This document shows positions 1 through 5,994 of a DNA stretch of 8,280 nucleotides, one piece after another (within the stretch, counting starts at the first letter, position 1; every line of letters starts with the position of its first letter). Made by a program: the position numbers and the translations under genes. The notes under the pieces are model-generated. The model saw only the letters and a program-made list of their open reading frames with translations. It ran no database searches and had not been told where the DNA came from. Location of the stretch: the NCBI GenBank assembly GCA_009692905.1, contig SHYI01000041.1, positions 1-8,280 on the forward strand. The letters are read 5' to 3'. This DNA is from Chloroflexota bacterium (lineage in GTDB: Bacteria > Chloroflexota > Limnocylindria > Limnocylindrales > Limnocylindraceae).

Positions 1-860
1 TGGAGCTCCCAGTGCCAGTGATAGGTGCCGTCGACCCGCTCGCGCAGGGGCGCCGTGTGCAGCATCAGGTTGTACGGCGGCATGCCGATCGCCCGCAACG
101 CCCGGACCGCGGTCTGCAGGGTGCTGGCGAATCCGTTGATCGTCGCCGCATCGGTGTCGGCGAAGTCGGCGCTGTGGTTGTTCGGAACGATCCAGGTCTC
201 AAACGCCGAACGGCTGGCAAATGGGGCAACGACCAGGCCGAACGGATCGCGATGGAGCATGCGTCGCCCGCCTTGCGACTCATCGGCGACGAGGTGGCAG
301 TAGGCGCAGCCGCCGGCACGAATGGAGAGGCGCGCCGCGCCGCCAATCTCTTCGGCGAGTCGGTGCGGCACCTGCGGCAGGTCGTAGGCCTCGAAGCAGA
401 GGTGATCGGTCATCGCCCCCGCCTGACCCCCTGCGTTGCGCACATATTGAATGTAGGCGGTCGCACCAAGGTCACGCGCACTGCGCAAATGATCGCGGAT
501 CGCCATTAAGAATGCAGAGACCACGGCCACTGGCACCTCATCGAGCTCGCCGTGTTCGCGGCCCGGCGCAATCAGCGTCGACCACGAGCCTGCACGATCA
601 ACATCGCTCAGCGTGAGGAATCCAGATTCTCCAGCGGCAGCATCCGTGCGCGTGCCAACCGAGTGGAAGGCGCCCTGGCGCAGCACGCGTCGCGTTACTG
701 CTGCGGCATCAGACTGCGCGCAGTTCGTGCACTCCTCTTCACGAGCACCGGATGTTCGCGCTTCATGAAATCGCTGCGGCTCAAACTCGCGGTCCACCAC
801 GGTTGCCGACCACCAGCCGGTGATCTCATCGCGACGCAGCTCCCAGATCCCACCGCTCAT
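1..860 (-). CDS. GalT-like nucleotidyltransferase of the HIT superfamily, partial (3' end beyond window)
   Basis: 286 codons are visible and the C-terminus lies beyond base 1. The fold reads as galactose-1-phosphate uridylyltransferase (Leloir pathway; UDP-glucose and galactose-1-phosphate exchange UMP). Visible landmarks: an N-terminal ELRRDEITG segment (7-15), a CTNC zinc knuckle (C44, C47), H103, a GGQAGA stretch (144-149), a second CAYC (185-188), PFASR (213-217), WIVPNNH (223-229), YNLMLH (263-268) and HWHWEL (281-286). By family knowledge, C44/C47/H103/H153 would be the zinc site, and an upstream Glu (E170 or E171), H268, H281 and H283 the second metal site. The catalytic HPHxQ motif is however H153-L-C155-F-E157, so the nucleophilic His and the following Gln are both replaced. 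Canonical GalT activity is therefore doubtful, and the protein may act on another substrate or be non-catalytic. The start ATG overlaps the lipB stop by four bases (ATGA), implying cotranscription and coupled translation. Family placement is firm; function is not. Confidence 0.85.
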   Translation of the reverse strand, partial: MSGGIWELRRDEITGWWSATVVDREFEPQRFHEARTSGAREEECTNCAQSDAAAVTRRVLRQGAFHSVGTRTDAAAGESGFLTLSDVDRAGSWSTLIAPGREHGELDEVPVAVVSAFLMAIRDHLRSARDLGATAYIQYVRNAGGQAGAMTDHLCFEAYDLPQVPHRLAEEIGGAARLSIRAGGCAYCHLVADESQGGRRMLHRDPFGLVVAPFASRSAFETWIVPNNHSADFADTDAATINGFASTLQTAVRALRAIGMPPYNLMLHTAPLRERVDGTYHWHWEL

Positions 861-1594
861 CGTGAACCCCCTGCAGCTGCAGGAACTGCGCTGATGTCGG
901 TGATGCTAACGCGAGCACCGTACGCGGCAAGTTCGCTCTCGTACGCACGCGCAACTAGATCGGCAACGCTTTGCAGATCAGGGGCCGTGGTACCGATGGC
1001 ATCGCGCTCGCCGCGTGCCGTCGCCGCCCAATCTTGCTCCAGGGCGATCGAGGTGGAGACGACGCCGGCGTGACCACACGGATTGATCAGATCAAATGGT
1101 GCAAGGTCCCGCCCGACATTCAGCGCAAGGCCGTGCCAGGCAACACCGCGCTCCACGCGCACGCCGACGGCACCGATCTTGCGGTCGCCTACCCAGCAAC
1201 CGGGCGCGCCATCACGCCGCTCGGCGGTAATCCCGAACGCCGCACACGCGGCAATCAGCGCCACCTCAAGTGCGCGAATATGTGCGCGCAGCGAGATGCC
1301 GTTCTCGCGCAGCGCCACGATCGGATACATGACCAGGTGACCAGGGCCGTGATAGGTCACCTCGCCGCCGCGCTCCACGTGTCGCACGGCGATGCCACGC
1401 GCGGCGTAGTCCGACTCATCGAGTAGCAGATGGCTCGGGTCCGCGTTGCGCCCAAGGGTCATGACCGGCTCGTGCTCCAACGTCAGCAGGGTGTCGCGAC
1501 CGCGACCCTCGGCACGCTCAGCCAGCAGCGCTCGCTGCAGGGCATGCGCCTCGTCGTAGCCGATTCTCCCGAGCCAACGGTGCTCAAACTCCAT
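857..1594 (-). CDS. lipB: Octanoyl-[acyl-carrier-protein]:protein N-octanoyltransferase LipB
   Basis: Transfers octanoyl groups from octanoyl-ACP to the lipoyl domains of 2-oxoacid dehydrogenases and the glycine cleavage H protein, the first step of endogenous lipoylation in the cytoplasm. At 245 residues it has the usual length. Signature motifs are in order: TLGRN (46-50), RGGEVTYHGPGHLV (75-88), RKIGAVGVRV (138-147) with the conserved Lys139, WHGLALNV (153-160) and NPCG (171-174) with Cys173, the acyl-thioester/catalytic cysteine. A short extra loop (about 190-205) follows the catalytic region. I chose the ATG at 1594 because the LipB homology begins there (MEFEHRWLG) and a TACGCT box ends six bases upstream, matching other gene starts here. 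An ATG at 1624 would add ten residues (MGSAGGYALG) and has a GGTGAGGA sequence before it, so it remains possible. No lipA is visible next to it. Confidence 0.93.
   Translation of the reverse strand: MEFEHRWLGRIGYDEAHALQRALLAERAEGRGRDTLLTLEHEPVMTLGRNADPSHLLLDESDYAARGIAVRHVERGGEVTYHGPGHLVMYPIVALRENGISLRAHIRALEVALIAACAAFGITAERRDGAPGCWVGDRKIGAVGVRVERGVAWHGLALNVGRDLAPFDLINPCGHAGVVSTSIALEQDWAATARGERDAIGTTAPDLQSVADLVARAYESELAAYGARVSITDISAVPAAAGGSR
867..872 (-). promoter_or_regulatory. Ribosome-binding site of the GalT-like gene
   Basis: AGGGGG on the minus strand lies six bases before the ATG, inside the 3' end of lipB. It supports the ATG at 860-858 as the start and coupled translation after lipB. 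Confidence 0.5.
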
Positions 1595-1600
1595 GCCCAG

Positions 1601-1606
1601 AGCGTA
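1601..1606 (-). promoter_or_regulatory. -10 box of lipB, leaderless type
   Basis: TACGCT on the minus strand, six bases before the preferred lipB ATG. No recognisable -35 at 16-18 bases. A -10 this close would start the transcript at or near the ATG. Confidence 0.5.
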
Positions 1607-1628
1607 GCCTCCCGCGCTCCCCATGCGC

Positions 1629-1634
1629 TATCCT
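1629..1634 (+). promoter_or_regulatory. -10 box of the tRNA-Gly gene
   Basis: TATCCT lies ten bases before the mature tRNA 5' end, which would leave a 5' leader of only a few bases for RNase P. It overlaps the footprint of the divergent lipB promoter. Confidence 0.45.
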
Positions 1635-1644
1635 CACCCCCCAC

Positions 1645-1720
1645 GCGGGAGTAGCTCAGTTGGTAGAGCGTCTGCTTCCCAAGCAGAAGGTCGCGAGTTC
1701 GAACCTCGTCTCCCGCTCCA
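1645..1720 (+). tRNA. tRNA-Gly, anticodon CCC
   Basis: A full cloverleaf can be folded by eye. Acceptor GCGGGAG (1645-1651) pairs perfectly with CTCCCGC (1710-1716). The D arm is GCTC/GAGC (1654-1657, 1666-1669) around AGTTGGTA. The anticodon stem TCTGC/GCAGA (1671-1675, 1683-1687) encloses loop TTCCCAA with anticodon CCC at 1678-1680, reading GGG glycine codons. The T arm GCGAG/CTCGT has one G-U pair around TTCGAAC. The discriminator base is T1717, the usual U73 of bacterial glycine tRNAs, and the 3' CCA (1718-1720) is encoded. The gene stands alone, with no tandem tRNA, no integrase and no attachment-like repeat beside it. Confidence 0.97.
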
Positions 1721-1747
1721 GCCCCACCGTAAACACGCCGATACACC

Positions 1748-1753
1748 TATGAT
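1748..1753 (+). promoter_or_regulatory. -10 box of the transsulfuration-enzyme gene, leaderless type
   Basis: TATGAT, the closest match to TATAAT in the window, ends six bases before the ATG at 1760. There is no Shine-Dalgarno sequence between it and the ATG and no clear -35. Confidence 0.6.
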
Positions 1754-1759
1754 CCCGCA

Positions 1760-2941
1760 ATGGTAAAAGACGGGCGCAAACATCTGACGACCGACGCCCC
1801 AGCCACCCTTGCGGTGCATGCGGGCGAGGCCCCCGATCCCACGACGCGAGCGCACAACCTCCCGATCTTCCAAACGGCAACCTTCAGCTTTGAGACTGCC
1901 GACGAGAAAGAGGCGGCCGTTGATGCGGCGGCGGAGTTCACGCCGCAGGCCTACTTCTATACGCGCGTTGGCAATCCAACCACCGACGCCCTCGAGGCGA
2001 AGATCGCCGCGCTTGAGGGCGCTGAAGGCGCGCTCGCATCTTCCGCTGGCATGTCGTCGGTCTCGGCCTCCTTGTTCGCGCACCTTAAGGCTGGGGATCA
2101 CCTGATCGTTGCGGATGACCTCTTCATCGGAACCCAGATGTTGTTTGAGGGCGACTTCCCCAAGCGCAACATTGAGGTGACCTCGCTCCCCATCACCGAT
2201 CTTGCCGGCGTGCAGGCTGCAATCAAGCCAAACACTCGCGTGATCTTCGCTGAGCTCTTGTCGAATCCGTGGAACCGGGTAACTGATATCCCGGCACTCG
2301 CAAAGATGGCACATGACGCGAAGGCAATCCTCATCATCGACAACACCTTCATCAGCCCCGCAGCAGTGCGCCCGCTCTCAATGGGTGCCGATCTCGTCTT
2401 GCACGCCAGCACAAAATGGATCTCAGGTCACGGCGATGCACTGGGTGGTGTCGTCTCTGGTTCGGCGGCTCTCCTCAATCCGATTCGCCGTCTCACCGAC
2501 TGGTACGGCGGAACGGCAAGCCCATTCAACTCGTGGCTGATCGCTCGCGGTACGCGCACCCTCCCACTGCGCGTGGAGCGCGCAACGGAGAATGCAAACA
2601 AGGTCGCTGCCTTCCTCGAGAAGCACGAGAAGGTGGAGTGGGTTCGCCACCCGAGCCTCGCCTCACACCCAGACCGCGCCGTTGCAGAGAAACTCCTCAA
2701 GGGCAACTGGGGCGGCATGCTCGCCTTCAAGCCACGTGGTGCAAACGGTGACGACCTTGGCGCGATGCGCGCCTTTTCCGACAACCTCAAGATGTGTGCA
2801 ATTGCCGTAAGCCTCGGCGAGGTCGACACGTTGGTCTATCCAATGCCGAAGCGCGGCGGGATCTTCCGCATCAGCATCGGTATTGAGGCGGCAGACGACA
2901 TCATCGCCGACTTTAGCCAGGCGCTCGACCACGTCCGCTGA
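1760..2941 (+). CDS. PLP-dependent Cys/Met metabolism (transsulfuration) family enzyme, probably a homoserine-ester sulfhydrylase or methionine gamma-lyase type
   Basis: 393 residues, the normal length for the cystathionine gamma-synthase / O-acyl-homoserine sulfhydrylase / methionine gamma-lyase family of cytosolic fold-type I PLP enzymes. Visible family marks: YTRVGNPT (67-74), whose Tyr and Arg bind the cofactor phosphate of the neighbouring subunit; SAGM (95-98); IIDNTF (192-197) with D194 for the pyridine nitrogen; HASTKW (215-220) with K219 as the Schiff-base lysine; GHGDALGG (223-230); LASHP (300-304); SLG (351-353); and FRISIGIE (369-376) with the carboxylate-binding Arg370. The loop that often reads LYGGT is LFIGT, with Phe122 in place of the frequent Tyr. 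As I recall, some O-succinylhomoserine sulfhydrylases also carry Phe there. The exact reaction among the family's activities cannot be fixed from sequence. It heads a likely three-gene unit with the phosphoribosyltransferase and a membrane protein. Translation is probably leaderless. Confidence 0.92.
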   Translation: MVKDGRKHLTTDAPATLAVHAGEAPDPTTRAHNLPIFQTATFSFETADEKEAAVDAAAEFTPQAYFYTRVGNPTTDALEAKIAALEGAEGALASSAGMSSVSASLFAHLKAGDHLIVADDLFIGTQMLFEGDFPKRNIEVTSLPITDLAGVQAAIKPNTRVIFAELLSNPWNRVTDIPALAKMAHDAKAILIIDNTFISPAAVRPLSMGADLVLHASTKWISGHGDALGGVVSGSAALLNPIRRLTDWYGGTASPFNSWLIARGTRTLPLRVERATENANKVAAFLEKHEKVEWVRHPSLASHPDRAVAEKLLKGNWGGMLAFKPRGANGDDLGAMRAFSDNLKMCAIAVSLGEVDTLVYPMPKRGGIFRISIGIEAADDIIADFSQALDHVR

Positions 2942-3413
2942 GGTAAGCACCGAGACACTCGTCCTCACGTGGGAGGAGCTGAACGGGCATGTCGAAGCGC
3001 TGGCGCTACAGATTCAAGCCCTACCTTCAGAACATCGCCCCGATGCCATCCTTGCCATCAGCCGCGGTGGCCTCGTGCCTGGCGCGATGCTCGCCTATCG
3101 ACTCGGCATTCGCGATCTTCTGATCGCCGTCGCCGAACACTACGATGCCGCCGGTCGGCGACCAGAACCGACCATTACGCGCATGCCGCCAGACGATTCA
3201 CTGAAGGGGCGCTCGATCTTGATCGTGGATGAGGTCTGGGAGAGTGGCCGCACCCTTGCCCTGGTGGCGGAGCGAGCACGCGCCGCTGGTGCAACCGTGC
3301 GCACCGCTGTCGTTCATCACAAGCCTGGCAAGAGCGAGGTGCCTGGCGCCCCCGACCTCTTCGCGGCGCTCGCCGATGGCTGGATCACTTATCCGTATAA
3401 GGGGGGCGAGTGA
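2883..3413 (+). CDS. Phosphoribosyltransferase, xanthine/hypoxanthine-type (COG2236-like); start uncertain
   Basis: Type I phosphoribosyltransferase, transferring ribose-5-phosphate from PRPP to a nucleobase, most likely in purine salvage. Numbering from the TTG at 2883: the recognisable domain starts near residue 28 (LTWEELNGHV), then ISRGGLVPGAMLA (59-71), the PRPP-binding loop ILIVDEVWESGRTL (112-125) with acidic D116-E117, and a C-terminal PDLFAALADGWITYPY stretch (157-172) typical of the Gpt/Hpt1 group. The loop has Ser where Thr usually precedes Gly-Arg-Thr, a conservative change. The start is a problem. The only standard in-frame codon before the domain is this TTG, which overlaps the upstream gene by 59 bases and gives a Ser/Thr/Arg-rich N-terminus not expected for the family. 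The true start may be a rare codon near 2949-2961, just after the GAGGTAAG sequence. Its stop overlaps the next gene's GTG, so the genes are coupled. Family call is strong; base specificity is unknown. Confidence 0.85.
   Translation: MRRQTTSSPTLARRSTTSAEVSTETLVLTWEELNGHVEALALQIQALPSEHRPDAILAISRGGLVPGAMLAYRLGIRDLLIAVAEHYDAAGRRPEPTITRMPPDDSLKGRSILIVDEVWESGRTLALVAERARAAGATVRTAVVHHKPGKSEVPGAPDLFAALADGWITYPYKGGE
2940..2947 (+). promoter_or_regulatory. Orphan Shine-Dalgarno-like sequence at the stop of the preceding gene
   Basis: GAGGTAAG overlaps the TGA stop of the transsulfuration gene and is well placed to serve the phosphoribosyltransferase, but no ATG, GTG or TTG follows in the right frame within the usual distance. 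Confidence 0.35.
3399..3406 (+). promoter_or_regulatory. Ribosome-binding site of the small membrane protein gene
   Basis: AAGGGGGG immediately precedes the GTG at 3410 and lies inside the end of the phosphoribosyltransferase gene. It fits the GTG at 3410 by spacing; an ATG at 3419 is the alternative. Confidence 0.5.
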
Positions 3414-3961
3414 GCTACATGTTGGACGAGCCGAAGCGGGCTCCTCGCGGGATTGTGCAGATTGCCGCCGCCATCAGTAATGCGCTGCTCGGAGTCCTGC
3501 TGATTGCCGCCGGCCTCGCTGGTCTCGTCGCGATTGCCGTTGTTGCCCTAGATATTGCGGATCAAACCTGGGTCTCGCTCGGCGCGCAGATTACGTCCGA
3601 ACTCGGGAGTGACGTTGCAACCCTCTTGGAAACGTTCCAGATCGATATCGCCGTCATCCTCACCACCCTGGCCGATCAGAACAACCTCCCAGAGTTCGGC
3701 GCATGGGTGCGACAGATCCTTGCCTTCCTCATGGTCGCTGCGGTTGCCCTCGGGCTGGCTGGGGCCGCGCCGCTCTGGGTTGCGCGCGCACTCTGGTCGC
3801 GACGGTCGAGTCGCGCGGTGTTCCTCTACGGCATGCTGCTCGGCGCCATTGGGATCAATGGCCTCGTTGTAACGGGAGCGCCGCAGGTGATCTGGGGGCT
3901 GGTGCTGGCCAACGGTCTACTCACCCTGGTTGCGAGCCGAACGATTCGCCCTTCGGCTTAA
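3410..3961 (+). CDS. Hypothetical integral membrane protein, four predicted helices
   Basis: 183 residues of unrecognised family. Hydrophobic segments at about 17-47 (long enough for one helix with a flanking stretch), 103-127, 136-156 and 158-176. Between the first and second lies a roughly 55-residue polar/amphipathic loop (DIADQTWVSLG onward) that contains no obvious motif. Basic residues cluster at 126-135 (RALWSRRSSR), which by the positive-inside rule would be cytoplasmic. GTG start overlaps the phosphoribosyltransferase stop by four bases (GTGA), so it is the last gene of the plus-strand unit. Its TAA overlaps the TAA of the converging FemAB-type gene. No signal peptide cleavage site or catalytic motif is evident, and I give no function. 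Confidence 0.8.
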   Translation: MSYMLDEPKRAPRGIVQIAAAISNALLGVLLIAAGLAGLVAIAVVALDIADQTWVSLGAQITSELGSDVATLLETFQIDIAVILTTLADQNNLPEFGAWVRQILAFLMVAAVALGLAGAAPLWVARALWSRRSSRAVFLYGMLLGAIGINGLVVTGAPQVIWGLVLANGLLTLVASRTIRPSA

Positions 3962-5025
3962 GCGCCGAATCCGCGCAGGCGTAGCGCGAGGCGCACGAAC
4001 GGTCCACGGATCGGATCAAGATCCACATCGAGTGCGCCAGGGTAGACAACCGGTGCCCCGCCCCAACCGGCCTTGAAATGCGCGATCCCTGACGTTGAGA
4101 TCCCCCACATGTCGTAGGTGGCGCTCCCTCGCGCAACGGCACGCTCCATTGCGGTGACCTTCAGCGCATATGGCGCGCGCAGTTCGTTGCCGGCATCAGT
4201 TGCACCGCCGAACAGCTCGGTCGTTGTTGTTGGTGTGGTGATCACCAGGAGCGCGCCGAGGATTTCACCAGCGGGCGAATCGGCGATGAGGATCTCCGCC
4301 TCGCCGTTGAAGGCACTCACGATGTGCGCGAATGCAGCACTACTGCGCGTCTTCACCCCAGTACGCCCAGCGATCGATGACATCGCTGCGTGGAGCGCAT
4401 CGGCGCCGTCAGCGCCAACGGCGCGCACGGTGACGCCAGACTCTGTGGCATGGCGCGCGTACTGACGCCACTTGCTGCGCCAGGCGGCGCGTACGGTCTC
4501 CATCCCAGCGGTGAGATCAATGCGTCGACTGGTCGATGGCTGCACCGGTCGTGCGCGATGCAGTGTGATTTGCGCGGTTGATGCTGCAGCGAGCCACGGC
4601 GCGCGTAGGTCGGCGCTCAGCGCATCGGCAGGGTTGACCTGATCGGCCTCATCGGGGAGCGGCGCACTCTCACCTGGTTCCAGCCGAACCATGGTGACGC
4701 CGTCGCGACGAAGCTCGGAGAGTCCACCGAGGAGTTCGGCGCGCAGTGCTGCGGCAACTGATTCGCTCGGCGCAACAACAATGGGTCCGCGTGGCGCGTA
4801 GGCGATGCGACCGAGTCCAGCGGGGAGACGCTTCAACAGGAGTTGTGTGCCGGCCCACGCGGCGCCGTCTTGTGCAACGAGGTGCACCGACTCCCAGCCG
4901 GTGAGCGCTTTCGATGCGGCCCAGGCTGGCTGTTGCACAAAGGGGAGGTCAGAAAGTTCGGCGGCGGCGGCGGCGCGAATGCGTGCCCCCCAGGCGCTCG
5001 GCTCTTCTCGCATAACAGGACTCAT
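3958..5025 (-). CDS. FemAB/FemX-family peptidoglycan bridge aminoacyltransferase
   Basis: 355 residues, the normal length for the Fem family, whose members add amino acids from aminoacyl-tRNA to the peptide stem of lipid-linked peptidoglycan precursors. The protein shows the two GNAT-like halves. The first has FVQQPAWAASKALTGWE (29-45) and IAYAPRGPIV (74-83). The second has IDLT (169-172), AAWRSKWRQYARHATESGV (180-198), GALLV (257-261), ELRAPYALKV (281-290) and YDMWGIS (304-310) followed by HFKAGWGG (316-323), a family hallmark near the C-terminus. No coiled-coil arm of the tRNA-synthetase type is obvious. The residue added cannot be read from sequence. The ATG at 5025 is preceded by TACCCT six bases upstream, which fixes the start; a second ATG follows four codons later. 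It is monocistronic, divergent from the HAD gene, and converges with the membrane-protein gene. Confidence 0.88.
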   Translation of the reverse strand: MSPVMREEPSAWGARIRAAAAAELSDLPFVQQPAWAASKALTGWESVHLVAQDGAAWAGTQLLLKRLPAGLGRIAYAPRGPIVVAPSESVAAALRAELLGGLSELRRDGVTMVRLEPGESAPLPDEADQVNPADALSADLRAPWLAAASTAQITLHRARPVQPSTSRRIDLTAGMETVRAAWRSKWRQYARHATESGVTVRAVGADGADALHAAMSSIAGRTGVKTRSSAAFAHIVSAFNGEAEILIADSPAGEILGALLVITTPTTTTELFGGATDAGNELRAPYALKVTAMERAVARGSATYDMWGISTSGIAHFKAGWGGAPVVYPGALDVDLDPIRGPFVRLALRLRGFGA

Positions 5026-5031
5026 GCGCGT

Positions 5032-5037
5032 AGGGTA
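5032..5037 (-). promoter_or_regulatory. -10 box of the FemAB-type gene, leaderless type
   Basis: TACCCT on the minus strand, six bases before the ATG at 5025. It forms a perfect six-base inverted repeat with the TACCCT box of the divergent HAD gene. Confidence 0.55.
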
Positions 5038-5047
5038 CGCGCCCCGC

Positions 5048-5053
5048 TACCCT
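5048..5053 (+). promoter_or_regulatory. -10 box of the HAD hydrolase gene, leaderless type
   Basis: TACCCT, seven bases before the ATG at 5061. There is no Shine-Dalgarno sequence between box and ATG. Its -35 region would fall on the start codon of the divergent FemAB-type gene. Confidence 0.55.
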
Positions 5054-5060
5054 TGCGCCT

Positions 5061-5738
5061 ATGCCTGCAGATCAGACCCTCCCGCCGTACGTGCTGAACC
5101 CGGACGGGGTCGTCTTTGATTTGGACGGGGTGCTCTGCGATACCGAGCCGCTCTGGGCCGAGGCGCGCTTCGCCATCGCCGCCGAAGTCGGCGGTCGGCT
5201 CGTCGAAGAGGACTTCCATCGCTTCTATGGAGCGAACACGCAGCAGTGGGGCGGCGCCATGGCCGAGATCCTTGGCCAGCCCAATGCGGATGAAATTGCG
5301 ACGCGCACCATCAACCACCTCGAGTCGCTCTATCGCTCTGGGCGCGTACAAGTCATTCCAGCCGGAGTTGCCGCCGTACGACGCGCCGCTGCACGTGGCC
5401 CCGTTGCAATCGCGTCGGGGAGCCCGCGCAGCATCATCGCCACGCTGATAGAGATCCTCGGCCTCGCCGACGTCGTGCAGACCTACGTGAGCTGCGATGA
5501 GGTTGCTGGCGGCAAGCCGCTCCCCGACGTCTACCTCGAGGCGTGCCGCCGCATCAACATTGCGCCGGAGCGCTCGCTCGCCATTGAAGATTCGCTGGCT
5601 GGCGCACGCGCCGGTAAGGCGGCGGGGATGAGTGTCGTCGTTGTGCCGCTCCCTGGCGCGCCGTCGTCGACAGGCGCAGCCGAGATTGCAGACCTGGTGC
5701 TCAAGAGCCTCGACGAGCTACCGCTCGCCGCGCGTTAG
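5061..5738 (+). CDS. HAD-superfamily hydrolase, beta-phosphoglucomutase-like (subfamily IA)
   Basis: 225 residues with all four HAD motifs. Motif I FDLDGVLCDTEPLW (19-32) has the nucleophile Asp20 and acid/base Asp22. Motif II is IASGS (117-121) with Ser119. Motif III is Lys152 in GGKPLPDVY. Motif IV is AIEDS (174-178) with E176 and D177 for magnesium. A helical cap domain lies between motifs I and II (about 30-95). This arrangement is shared by sugar-phosphate phosphatases, phosphoglycolate phosphatases and beta-phosphoglucomutase; sequence alone does not separate phosphatase from mutase, though a small phosphorylated sugar is the likely substrate. The start is supported by the TACCCT box seven bases before it. 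The stop TAG overlaps the TAA of the converging glutaredoxin gene. Confidence 0.92.
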   Translation: MPADQTLPPYVLNPDGVVFDLDGVLCDTEPLWAEARFAIAAEVGGRLVEEDFHRFYGANTQQWGGAMAEILGQPNADEIATRTINHLESLYRSGRVQVIPAGVAAVRRAAARGPVAIASGSPRSIIATLIEILGLADVVQTYVSCDEVAGGKPLPDVYLEACRRINIAPERSLAIEDSLAGARAGKAAGMSVVVVPLPGAPSSTGAAEIADLVLKSLDELPLAAR

Positions 5739-5989
5739 CCCTGGGGGACTCCCGCCTTCGCGCCGAGCTCCGCATTGGAGGGCTCAATCAGGTACGAGCC
5801 ATCCTCAAAGATGATCACGGGGATCGACTTCGCGCCGGTCAGCGTCTCGATCATCTCCTTGGCGGCCGCGTCAGCGTCCACGTCAACGTAGGTATAGGGA
5901 ACCTGATGTGCATCGAGGTAGCCCTTGGAACGCGTGCAGTCGCTGCACCAGGCCGCGCCGTACAGGGTGATCTTCTTGGCGTCGCTCAT
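5735..5989 (-). CDS. Glutaredoxin-like protein with WCSDC active site (mycoredoxin-type)
   Basis: 84 residues, a single thioredoxin-fold domain of the short glutaredoxin type common in actinobacteria and Chloroflexota. It begins with a beta strand ITLYGAAWC (7-15), then the redox motif C15-S-D-C18 preceded by Trp14, YTYVDVD (32-38), the cis-proline SIPVI (55-59), and the EPSNAEL (69-75) segment that as I recall is typical of this subfamily. It would reduce disulfides or mixed disulfides of a low-molecular-weight thiol in the cytosol; which thiol the organism uses is not visible. A strong ribosome-binding site precedes the ATG. It is the second gene of an operon, five bases after the stop of the polytopic membrane protein, and its TAA overlaps the HAD gene's TAG. 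Confidence 0.93.
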   Translation of the reverse strand: MSDAKKITLYGAAWCSDCTRSKGYLDAHQVPYTYVDVDADAAAKEMIETLTGAKSIPVIIFEDGSYLIEPSNAELGAKAGVPQG

Positions 5990-5994
5990 GGGTA

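Noticed and set aside
12..1073. Plus-strand open frames at 12-509, 221-616 and 552-1073
   Set aside because: Arg-rich, no recognisable motifs, and antisense to the GalT-like gene and lipB, which carry clear family signatures.
1595..1624. Longer lipB from the ATG at 1624
   Set aside because: Adds ten residues with no family similarity and would transcribe through the -10 box at 1601-1606; kept only as an alternative because GGTGAGGA precedes it.
1645..1720. tRNA-Gly as an integration site for a genomic island
   Set aside because: No integrase, no repeat of the tRNA 3' end and no shift in gene type on either side; both flanks hold housekeeping genes.
1634..2314. Minus-strand open frame of 226 residues
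   Set aside because: Antisense to the tRNA and to the conserved first half of the PLP enzyme; no motif and no start signals.
5032..5053. Inverted repeat AGGGTA/TACCCT as a transcription-factor operator
   Set aside because: The same TACCCT box with the same spacing occurs singly at 7104-7109, so two back-to-back -10 boxes explain it more simply.
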